From Sutterella sp. (GTDB lineage Bacteria > Pseudomonadota > Gammaproteobacteria > Burkholderiales > Burkholderiaceae_F): a stretch of 7,363 nucleotides of DNA. The stretch covers positions 1 through 7,363 of the forward strand of contig DYCH01000022.1 in the NCBI GenBank assembly GCA_019418235.1. Reading direction: 5' to 3'. The notes beneath the pieces were generated by a model. It had not been told where the DNA came from. It did no database searches and saw only the letters and a list, made by a program, of their open reading frames with translations. Position 1 is the stretch's first letter. The number at the start of each line of letters is the position of its first letter. A program made the position numbers and the translations under genes. Positions 1-5,866 of the stretch are shown in pieces.

Positions 1-2
1 TC

Positions 3-5
3 CAT
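3..5 (-). other. possible start codon of a divergent gene cut off by the window edge
   Basis: On the minus strand an ATG occupies positions 5-3 and is followed by only two more bases (GA) before the window ends. It is preceded by AGGGAG (positions 17-12) at a spacing of 6 nt, which is ideal for a bacterial start. If real, a gene runs leftward out of the window and positions 18-126 form a divergent intergenic region shared with the binding-protein gene at 139. Nothing can be said about the product. The alternative is that a plus-strand gene enters from the left: the frame starting at position 3 is open up to a TGA at 60-62. The two readings cannot be separated from this sequence alone. Confidence 0.35.
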
Positions 6-11
6 AAACTT

Positions 12-17
12 CTCCCT
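12..17 (-). promoter_or_regulatory. Shine-Dalgarno for the possible divergent gene
   Basis: AGGGAG on the minus strand lies 6 nt before the ATG at 5-3. Its strength and spacing are the only reason to propose a gene start at the left edge. Confidence 0.35.
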
Positions 18-71
18 AATGCACCCGATGAGGCGCTCGAGCCAAAACAAACAAGAGATTGATTTTGGGCT

Positions 72-100
72 TTGCGATTTCAAAGGAAAGGTGTTTTAAA
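72..100 (+). promoter_or_regulatory. candidate sigma-70-type promoter for the binding-protein gene
   Basis: TTGCGA (72-77) and TTTAAA (95-100) are separated by 17 nt and sit about 40 nt upstream of the start codon at 139. Each box matches the consensus (TTGACA/TATAAT) at only four of six positions, so this is a weak call. A start site near 107 would place the palindrome at 112-125 in the first bases of the transcript. Confidence 0.3.
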
Positions 101-111
101 GATTAATTTTC

Positions 112-125
112 GAAAGAGCTCTTTC
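112..125. repeat. 14-nt perfect palindrome just before the Shine-Dalgarno
   Basis: GAAAGAGCTCTTTC is its own reverse complement and ends one base before the ribosome binding site (127-132). Perfect dyads with no spacer are more typical of dimeric-regulator operators than of RNA hairpins; as RNA it could form at most a 5-bp stem with an AGCT loop. An operator controlling the amino-acid-binding protein is inference only. Confidence 0.4.
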
Positions 126-126
126 T

Positions 127-132
127 AAGGAG
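127..132 (+). promoter_or_regulatory. Shine-Dalgarno of the amino-acid-binding protein gene
   Basis: AAGGAG lies 6 nt before the ATG at 139. It fixes the start codon and predicts strong translation, as expected for an abundant periplasmic binding protein. Confidence 0.85.
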
Positions 133-138
133 AATAAG

Positions 139-882
139 ATGAAGCTCAAGTTACATACCGCATTGTTGGCCGCCGTTGTTGCATCAGTAGGTTTTTCCTC
201 AGTGGCGAGCGCCCAAAAGGTTTATCAAGTGGGCTCCAATATGGCTTTTGCCCCCTTTGAGTTTGTTGAAAATGGTAAACCTGCCGGTTTTGATATGGAA
301 TTGATTACGGCGATTATGAAGAGTCAAGGCTACGAAGTCGAACTCAATAATTTGCCTTTTGATGGCCTCATTCCTGCTCTTCAAGCCGGAACGATTGATA
401 TCGCAATGTCCGGTATGACGATTACCGAAGCTCGTAAGAAACGCATCTATTTCTCTGAACCCTACTACGACAACGGTTTGGTCGTGATGGTTCGTTCTGC
501 CGATAAGAATAAATACGCAAAGATTGATGATGTCAAGGGTGTGACGCTTTGCGCTCAAATTGGTACGACGGGTGCCATCACGGCTCAAAAGATGAGTGGT
601 AAGAAGGTGAAACTTTTCAATAATGGCCCCGAAGCTTTCTTGGAACTCAATAACAAGGGTTGCGAAGCCGTTATTCACGATAAGCCCGTGGTTAACTACT
701 ACGTTGCCAAGCGTGGCGGAAAAGGCCTTGTCGTATTGCCGGGTCAACTCAATAGCGAAAAGACCGGTATCGCCATCATGAAGGGCAATGACAAACTTTT
801 GAAGATTGTTAACGATGGTCTTAAAAAGGTTAAGGCCAACGGTGAATACGATCGCCTCTACAAGAAGTGGTTCGGCCAATAA
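139..882 (+). CDS. periplasmic polar amino-acid-binding protein of an ABC transporter
   Basis: Family 3 extracellular solute-binding protein (SBP_bac_3, GlnH/HisJ-like), 247 aa, full length. It should bind an amino acid in the periplasm and pass it to an ABC permease. Residues 1-25 are a Sec signal peptide (Lys-rich start, Ala/Val core, ASA before Gln26). The mature protein shows family landmarks: FAPFEF (37-42), GFDMEL (50-55), FDGLIPAL (74-81), MSGMTIT (90-96) followed by Arg99, IGTTG (141-145), HDKP (180-183) and a YKKWFG end. From remembered E. coli GlnH, the His-Asp pair and the Arg are kept, but the positions of GlnH Asp10 and Lys115 appear to be Asn34 and Gln140. Glutamine should therefore not be assumed; a basic or other polar amino acid is equally possible. 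No permease or ATPase gene is next to it on the right, and a terminator follows directly, so it may be transcribed alone. Confidence 0.93.
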   Translation: MKLKLHTALLAAVVASVGFSSVASAQKVYQVGSNMAFAPFEFVENGKPAGFDMELITAIMKSQGYEVELNNLPFDGLIPALQAGTIDIAMSGMTITEARKKRIYFSEPYYDNGLVVMVRSADKNKYAKIDDVKGVTLCAQIGTTGAITAQKMSGKKVKLFNNGPEAFLELNNKGCEAVIHDKPVVNYYVAKRGGKGLVVLPGQLNSEKTGIAIMKGNDKLLKIVNDGLKKVKANGEYDRLYKKWFGQ

Positions 883-896
883 TCACGAGTGGTAAG

Positions 897-940
897 AAAA
901 ATGCCAAATAGATTGAAAAATCAACTATTTGGCATTTTTT
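897..940. terminator. bidirectional intrinsic terminator between convergent genes
   Basis: Positions 897-911 pair perfectly with 925-939 (15 bp, core TGCCAAATAG/CTATTTGGCA). After one bulged A, TTGA (913-916) also pairs with TCAA (921-924), closing on an AAAA loop. The plus-strand copy ends in a run of six T (935-940). The minus-strand copy ends in five T (complement of 897-901). It can therefore end transcripts of both the binding-protein gene and the convergent peptidase gene. It fills most of the 72-bp gap. Confidence 0.92.
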
Positions 941-954
941 GTAATTGGAAAAAA

Positions 955-2037
955 TTAAGCAAGCTTGTTGTGCTTTTTAACCATTTCCATCACTTGATCA
1001 ATCGGTAAACCTTTAATGACCTTACCGTTGTAGGTGGGCGTGTCTTCACCGGCAAAAAGGGAATTAATGATGGCTTCTTCCGTGGCTTCGATCGTTGCCA
1101 TAAAGATCGGGGTCATGTCATCGTTGCGAACCACTTCCATGGCTTGCTTTTGCAAAGCTTCTGCCTTATGCGGGATACGCATGGCTTTATTCGTGGAGAA
1201 GGCAACAACAAAGTCACCAGAACCGTTAGAGGCAACACCACCGGACTTGGCTAAACCCATGAAAGCGCGTTTGGCAACGCGTTCAAGGTTACGGGCTTCA
1301 AGCGGAGCGTCGGTTGCCACAATCATCATGATGGAGCCGTCAGCGCACTCCAATTCTTTTTGATAGGGATAGCCACCCAAAGCACGACCGACTTCAACCC
1401 CATTGACGTTTAAAAGACCGCCGAAGTTGGACTGAACAAGAACTCCAACGGTGTAGCCGCCCATGTTGTCCGGCAACTTACGAGAGGCCGTACCGATACC
1501 GCCCTTAAAGTTAAAGGCTTTGGTACCCGTGCCGGCACCGACACCGCCTTCTTCCACAGGGCCGCTTTTGGCGTTTTCAAGTGCAGCGCGAACGTGCTCG
1601 GGCTTGACAAAGCGAGCACGGATGTCGTTAATCGTGCCGTCGTTGGTTTCGCCCACAAGGCAGTTAATGGAGCGCACATCATCGTTATCTTCAAAAGCAA
1701 ACGTGTAATCGATGAGACCGTCAATGGCGCTTGCTAAATTCAACGTATTCGTTAAAACGATCGGCGTTTCAAGGTTACCCAATTCTTTGACTTGCGGGTA
1801 GCCCACCATTTTGCCAAAGGCATTACCTAAGAAAATGCCGCAAGGCACCTTGTTTTTAAAGATATTTTCGGAGTGAGGGATGATGGCCGTGACGCCCGTA
1901 CGCATACCGACAGAATCATCAATTAACGTGGTTTGACCCACGAGAACACCATCAACGTCGGTAATGGCATTATGGGTACCGGTTTTCAAAACACCGATTT
2001 CAATACCCAGTTCACGAGGACGTAATTTTTTGGTCAT
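955..2037 (-). CDS. P1 family peptidase (DmpA/BapA-like, peptidase S58), self-processing aminopeptidase
   Basis: Protein of 360 aa that matches the DmpA/BapA family along its length. These enzymes remove N-terminal residues from small peptides, amides or esters, sometimes with D- or beta-amino acids. Family marks seen are NAITDVDGVLVG (23-34), a GGVGAGTG loop (164-171), the NGSGD motif (271-275) followed by FVVAFST, and IEATEEAI (316-323). In this family the precursor cuts itself just before the serine of the GSGD motif, freeing the nucleophile. Here that predicts cleavage between Gly272 and Ser273, giving alpha and beta chains of about 272 and 88 residues. There is no signal peptide, so the enzyme is probably cytoplasmic. 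The start is supported by GGAG (2048-2045) 7 nt before the ATG. A poor promoter-like pair (TCGAAA 2102-2097, TTAAAT 2078-2073, 18-nt spacer) lies upstream. Natural substrate unknown. Confidence 0.93.
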   Translation of the reverse strand: MTKKLRPRELGIEIGVLKTGTHNAITDVDGVLVGQTTLIDDSVGMRTGVTAIIPHSENIFKNKVPCGIFLGNAFGKMVGYPQVKELGNLETPIVLTNTLNLASAIDGLIDYTFAFEDNDDVRSINCLVGETNDGTINDIRARFVKPEHVRAALENAKSGPVEEGGVGAGTGTKAFNFKGGIGTASRKLPDNMGGYTVGVLVQSNFGGLLNVNGVEVGRALGGYPYQKELECADGSIMMIVATDAPLEARNLERVAKRAFMGLAKSGGVASNGSGDFVVAFSTNKAMRIPHKAEALQKQAMEVVRNDDMTPIFMATIEATEEAIINSLFAGEDTPTYNGKVIKGLPIDQVMEMVKKHNKLA

Positions 2038-2130
2038 CTTGGCACTCCAAAAGAAAAAATAGGAACGGTTTAATTTAACACTTTTGCGCTAGAGAGTTTC
2101 GAAAAATAAGGGAAAAAACGGAGGATAAGA

Positions 2131-2164
2131 AAAAGCCCGAAATCGACATTTGACTTCGGGCTTT
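2131..2164 (-). terminator. intrinsic terminator of the pepA-holC-valS operon
   Basis: Positions 2164-2155 and 2141-2132 form a perfect 10-bp stem (AAAGCCCGAA/TTCGGGCTTT) with a 13-nt loop. On the minus strand it is followed by a T-rich tail (TTTTTCTT). It lies 17 nt after the valS stop codon. A smaller hairpin (CCTAA-TCT-TTAGG, 2186-2174) overlaps the valS stop itself. The terminator separates the operon from the P1 peptidase gene, although leaky read-through cannot be excluded. Confidence 0.9.
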
Positions 2165-2181
2165 AAGCGGTCACCTAAAGA

Positions 2182-5007
2182 TTAGGCTTTGGGCAACTTG
2201 GCCAATTGTTCGTTGACCTTTTCTAAGAGCTTGGTGAAGCTTTCCAAACGTTCACGTTCTTGAGCAACCACGGCTTCAGGGGCCTTGGAAACGAAGCGTT
2301 CGTTACCGAGTTTACCTTGAGCCTTCTTGATTTCGCCTTCAAGACGCGTGGCTTCCTTCGTCAAACGAGCGCGTTCGGCTTCAACGTCAATTTCCACCAC
2401 GAGCATAAGCTTGTAGTCATCAACGATGGCCACAGGAGCGATAGAGCCTTCGGCAGCCTTATTGATGTTGTCCGTGATCTCAACTTCAGCAATACGAGCC
2501 AAGTGCTTGATGTACGGAGCAACCGTTTCAAGCATTTCGCTATTGCCTTCAACCACCAAGGGTACACGTTGAGAGGGAGACAATTCCATTTCACCACGCA
2601 AGTTACGGATGGCGTCAATCATGGCTTGCGTGAGCTTCATCTTTTGAACGGCATCGCCCGTATCTTGAGCAAACGTGGCCGTCGGATAATCTTGAATCAT
2701 GATGGAGGTTTCTTCTGCCTCTTGGCGCGTACCGGCAACGGTACTGACCTTTTGCCACAATTCTTCCGTGATAAACGGAATGATCGGGTGAGCCAAACGT
2801 AAAACCGCTTCCAAGACCGTGATCAAGGTGTGACGCGTAGCACGTTGTTGGGCTTCGTTACCGTTATTTAATTGGACCTTGGTCAATTCCAAGTACCAGT
2901 CACAGTACGTATCCCAAACGAAGGAGTAGATGGCGTTGGCAGCATTGTCCAAGCGCCATTCGGCAAAGGCCTTTTCCACTTCGTTAATCGTGCGATCGAG
3001 TTCGGACAAAATCCATTGATCAACGAAGCTCAATTCCATCGTCTTGTCTTCGCCCAAGCCGCAATCCTTGCCTTGAACGTTCATCAACACAAAGCGCGTG
3101 GCGTTCCAGAGCTTGTTGCAGAAGTTACGATAACCTTCGGCACGGCGCGTATCGAAGTTGATGTTGCGACCGAGCGTAGCGAAAGCAGCCATCGTAAAGC
3201 GCAAAGCGTCTGCACCATGCATAGCGATACCGTTGGGGTAATTCTTGCGCAACTTGGCTTCAACGATCGGAGCCTTTTCGGGCTGACGCAAACCACGGGT
3301 ATTTTTCACGACCAAGCTTTCGAGATCAATCCCATCCATGATGTCCAAGGGGTCAAGGGTGTTACCTTCACTCTTAGACATCTTGTTGCCTTCGGCGTCA
3401 CGCACTAAACCGTGCAAATACACGCCCTTAAACGGAACGCGGCCGGTGAAGTAGCGCGTCATCATGACCATACGAGCCACCCAGAAGAAGATGATGTCGT
3501 AACCGGTCACGAGCATGGAGCTCGGTAAGAAAAGGTCATAGCCCTTTTCGCTCATCGTTTTTTCATCAGGCCAACCCATCGTGGAGAAGGGAACCATGGC
3601 AGAAGAGAACCACGTATCCAAGACGTCTTCGTCGCGGGTGAGCTTGACACCGGCGCCAGCTTGAGCTTGTGCTTCTTCTTCATTGTGAGCAACGTAAACG
3701 TTACCGGCTTCGTCGTACCATGCCGGAATTTGGTGACCCCACCAAAGTTGGCGAGACAAGCACCAGTCTTGCAAGTTTTCCAACCATTGACGGTAAACAC
3801 CACGCCATTCCTTCGGTTGAATGTTCACTTCACCGGATTCAACGGCTTCAAGACCGATTTCACCAATGGACTTACCAGGGAAGTGAGCCGTTTCAGGAGC
3901 GGGTTTAGTCATGGCCATGTACCATTGTTCGCTCAACATCGGTTCAACCACTTCGTTGGTGCGCGTTACACGCGGCACCATGTGCTTGTGCTTCTTAATA
4001 GCCACCAAAAGACCACTGGCTTCCAAGTCTGCCACACAAGCCTTACGGCATTCGTAGCGATCCATACCTTGGTACTTAGCCGGCACGTTTTCATTCATCT
4101 TGGCGGTCTTCGTTAAGACGCTCATCGGTTCTAAATTGTGACGTTGGCCAACAGCAAAGTCATTGAAGTCGTGAGCAGGCGTAATCTTCACGCAACCGGA
4201 ACCAAACTCACGATCCACGTATTCGTCAGCAATCACAGGGATTTCACGATCGCACAACGGAAGCTTGAGCATCTTGCCCACCAAGTGCTTGTAGCGTTCA
4301 TCTTCAGGGTGAACAGCCACGGCTTGGTCACCGAAAAGCGTTTCAGGACGCGTCGTTGCAACCACCACGCCTTCGCCACCGTCAGCGGCCGGATAACGAA
4401 TTTCCCAAAGATGACCGTCTTCTTCAACGCTTTCAACTTCCAAGTCGCTCACTGCGCTTTGCAACTTGGAGTCCCAGTTCACCAAACGCTTGCCACGGTA
4501 GATCAAACCGTCGTTATATAAACGAACGAACGTTTCCACAACGACCTTGGAGAGGTTGTCATCCATCGTGAAGTAGAGACGATCCCAGTCAACGGAGTCA
4601 CCCATGCGGCGCATTTGTTGCAAAATCGTGCCACCGGAGAACTTTTGCCATTCCCAAATCTTGGCGATGAAATCTTCGCGATTCATGTCACGACGGGAGA
4701 GACCTTGTTTTTCCAATTGGCGTTCAACCACGATTTGCGTGGCGATACCGGCGTGGTCCGTACCCGGAACCCAAGCCGTGTTGTAGCCCTTCATGCGGTG
4801 GAAACGCACGAGCGTATCCATCACCGTTTGGTTAAAGGCGTGACCCATGTGCAAAATCCCCGTAATGTTGGGCGGGGGCAATTGCACGGCAAAGCTGGGC
4901 TTAGACGGATCGAGTTTGGCCTTAAAGTAGCCACGTTGTTCCCAAATGGGATACCAGCGTTTTTCGATTTCCGCCGGTTCAAAGCTCTTGGAAAGTTCTT
5001 CAGTCAT
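2182..5007 (-). CDS. valS: valyl-tRNA synthetase
   Basis: Class I aminoacyl-tRNA synthetase, 941 aa, close to the E. coli enzyme (about 951). It charges tRNA-Val in the cytoplasm, using ATP, and hydrolyses mischarged Thr-tRNA. Catalytic-domain signatures are PPPNITG then HMGH (HIGH motif, 53-56) and KMSKS (542-546). The inserted editing domain (roughly 190-340) carries ATTRPET (217-223) and PAHDFNDF (277-284). GHQIPAWY (424-431) and LDTWFSSA (463-470) belong to the catalytic core. The anticodon-binding region includes DTYCDWYLELTK (699-710). The last 65 or so residues (about 874-938) form the heptad-like coiled coil typical of bacterial ValRS. All motifs are intact. It is the last gene of the operon, 41 nt after the DUF2486-like gene, with no clear Shine-Dalgarno before the ATG, only an A-rich AAAGAAAAG. 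The start is chosen because MTEELSKSFEPAEIEKRWY is the usual family N-terminus. Confidence 0.98.
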   Translation of the reverse strand: MTEELSKSFEPAEIEKRWYPIWEQRGYFKAKLDPSKPSFAVQLPPPNITGILHMGHAFNQTVMDTLVRFHRMKGYNTAWVPGTDHAGIATQIVVERQLEKQGLSRRDMNREDFIAKIWEWQKFSGGTILQQMRRMGDSVDWDRLYFTMDDNLSKVVVETFVRLYNDGLIYRGKRLVNWDSKLQSAVSDLEVESVEEDGHLWEIRYPAADGGEGVVVATTRPETLFGDQAVAVHPEDERYKHLVGKMLKLPLCDREIPVIADEYVDREFGSGCVKITPAHDFNDFAVGQRHNLEPMSVLTKTAKMNENVPAKYQGMDRYECRKACVADLEASGLLVAIKKHKHMVPRVTRTNEVVEPMLSEQWYMAMTKPAPETAHFPGKSIGEIGLEAVESGEVNIQPKEWRGVYRQWLENLQDWCLSRQLWWGHQIPAWYDEAGNVYVAHNEEEAQAQAGAGVKLTRDEDVLDTWFSSAMVPFSTMGWPDEKTMSEKGYDLFLPSSMLVTGYDIIFFWVARMVMMTRYFTGRVPFKGVYLHGLVRDAEGNKMSKSEGNTLDPLDIMDGIDLESLVVKNTRGLRQPEKAPIVEAKLRKNYPNGIAMHGADALRFTMAAFATLGRNINFDTRRAEGYRNFCNKLWNATRFVLMNVQGKDCGLGEDKTMELSFVDQWILSELDRTINEVEKAFAEWRLDNAANAIYSFVWDTYCDWYLELTKVQLNNGNEAQQRATRHTLITVLEAVLRLAHPIIPFITEELWQKVSTVAGTRQEAEETSIMIQDYPTATFAQDTGDAVQKMKLTQAMIDAIRNLRGEMELSPSQRVPLVVEGNSEMLETVAPYIKHLARIAEVEITDNINKAAEGSIAPVAIVDDYKLMLVVEIDVEAERARLTKEATRLEGEIKKAQGKLGNERFVSKAPEAVVAQERERLESFTKLLEKVNEQLAKLPKA

Positions 5008-5048
5008 GATTTCGTACTTTTCTTTTCAAATAAGTGAAACAGTTCATT

Positions 5049-5420
5049 TTAACCGAGATTTTGTTCTCGGATAATTTTTTGGGTTTCCGTGCGCACTGAT
5101 TCAAGAATCAATGCGTTGAGTTGATTGTTCAAGTCGTTTCTCATGCGTTGATAAGAATTATTTAACGCCATGGAAAGGGCATCGTCGAGTTGAGCACTCA
5201 CTTGTTGGCAAATGGCCGGTGCAATGCGTTGCGTAATTTCGGCAATCAGTTGCTCTTTATCAATTTGAGGAGCGGCAGGGGGAACCGGCACACTTTGCAC
5301 CACGGGGACGCGTTCAATGACGCGACTTAATTGTTCCCATGAGACATTGACTCGATCTTTGAGCACGGGAATGTCATCACGAGGAGCGATGGTGGGTTCT
5401 TTTCTCAATAAGTTATCCAT
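5049..5420 (-). CDS. small DUF2486-like protein between holC and valS, function unknown
   Basis: Protein of 123 aa with no known function. The N-terminal stretch RDDIPVLKDRV (14-24) resembles the start of DUF2486 proteins, which occupy this same place in Burkholderiales; I assign the family by that motif and by position, from memory. After it come a Pro/Val-rich linker (39-51, VPVVQSVPVPPAA) and a long predicted helical region (53-120), rich in Gln, Asn and Leu, that could form a coiled coil or oligomerise. There is no signal peptide, no membrane segment and no catalytic motif. Its ATG overlaps the holC stop by one base (TAATG), with AAGGAG inside holC, so its translation is probably coupled to that of holC. 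A role linked to DNA polymerase III or to ValRS is only suggested by position. That it is a real gene is well supported by the overlap, the ribosome site and the conserved location. Confidence 0.82.
   Translation of the reverse strand: MDNLLRKEPTIAPRDDIPVLKDRVNVSWEQLSRVIERVPVVQSVPVPPAAPQIDKEQLIAEITQRIAPAICQQVSAQLDDALSMALNNSYQRMRNDLNNQLNALILESVRTETQKIIREQNLG
5053..5070 (-). other. hairpin over the end of the DUF2486-like gene, upstream of valS
   Basis: CCGAGA (5070-5065) and TCTCGG (5058-5053) pair perfectly around a 6-nt loop, covering the last codons of the small gene and ending two bases before its TAA is complete. On the minus strand it is followed by TTAAAATG, not a real U-tract, so it is at best a weak terminator. 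It could instead be a transcript-stability or processing element before valS. On the plus strand it is followed by ATAATTTTTT, which would suit termination of antisense transcripts. Confidence 0.45.
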
Positions 5421-5860
5421 TATTTCTGTGCTCCTTGATCATGAGCGATGGGGTTAAGTCCTTGACTTCGATAAAACTTAAAACGTTCGCGAGCAGCGAC
5501 TTTTTCATTTTCGTTGGGCGGAACGATGTCAAAGACCCGACCGTAGCGTTCAAAAAGCGAACGATAATTGTTGGGCAATTGATCATCGAGCAACACTAAA
5601 ACGTCGCGAGCGGGTAAGAGCTCTTCGTCGTTGGCATAAACAATGGGGGTTTCTGCCGCAAGCGCATCCGTTGCATGCACATGCGGATAAAAGCCCGTCG
5701 GGTCAAAACTCCAAAGTTGACGGCTAAAAAATTCAAGCTTATTAGCGTCTTTTGCCCACACAGCAATCGTCAAATTCATGGAACGCGCCTTGCGGATCAA
5801 TCGACAGGCGTAGCTGTAGCGATTGGGGACGTTAAAGTGAAAGTCAATGCGTTGTGCCAT
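5420..5860 (-). CDS. holC: DNA polymerase III chi subunit
   Basis: Protein of 146 aa, the same size as E. coli HolC (147). Chi belongs to the clamp-loader assembly of the replicative polymerase, pairs with psi, and binds the C-terminal tail of single-strand DNA-binding protein. Sequence landmarks are the N-terminal strand RIDFHFNV (4-11), LW (49-50) followed by FYPH (57-60), a run of hydrophobic residues ARDVLVLLDD (84-93), VFDIVP (109-114) and ARERFKFYRSQG (123-134). These line up with LW...FVPH, VVDFVP and ARERYKAYRVAG in the E. coli protein. The ATG lies 6 nt after the pepA stop and has only a weak ribosome site (GAG), so translation is probably coupled to pepA. The gene order pepA-holC is conserved in beta- and gammaproteobacteria and supports the call. 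No psi gene (holD) is seen in the window. Confidence 0.95.
   Translation of the reverse strand: MAQRIDFHFNVPNRYSYACRLIRKARSMNLTIAVWAKDANKLEFFSRQLWSFDPTGFYPHVHATDALAAETPIVYANDEELLPARDVLVLLDDQLPNNYRSLFERYGRVFDIVPPNENEKVAARERFKFYRSQGLNPIAHDQGAQK
5431..5436 (-). promoter_or_regulatory. Shine-Dalgarno inside holC for the DUF2486-like gene
   Basis: AAGGAG on the minus strand lies 10 nt before the ATG that overlaps the holC stop codon. It is stronger than the sites before holC or valS. The small gene can therefore recruit ribosomes itself as well as reuse those leaving holC. Confidence 0.65.
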
Positions 5861-5866
5861 AGCAAT

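Noticed and set aside
3..62. Open plus-strand frame ending in TGA at 60-62, a possible tail of an upstream gene
   Set aside because: At 19 codons it is too short to tell from chance, and the same stretch carries a better minus-strand start signal. It remains possible.
42..68. Inverted repeat CCAAAA/TTTTGG with a 15-nt loop in the left upstream region
   Set aside because: The stem is only 6 bp, AT-rich and followed by GCTTTG rather than a T-run, so it does not qualify as a terminator and is likely chance.
199..879. Long minus-strand open frame (226 codons) opposite the binding-protein gene
   Set aside because: It mirrors the sense gene almost end to end, has no ribosome site or family resemblance, and the sense frame is a clear binding protein with signal peptide and terminator.
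2038..2130. Search for a small RNA, riboswitch or extra gene in the gap between the valS terminator and the P1 peptidase gene
   Set aside because: The gap is AT-rich with only the GGAG ribosome site and a very weak promoter-like pair. No stable structure or open frame of note was found.
2260..5037. Several plus-strand open frames of 60-180 codons opposite valS
   Set aside because: They are by-products of valS codon use. Their translations show no motifs, and the valS frame is intact and fully conserved in motif content.
5008..5048. T-box or amino-acid-responsive leader before valS
   Set aside because: The leader is only 41 nt, with no specifier loop or antiterminator structure. T-boxes are not expected in proteobacteria.
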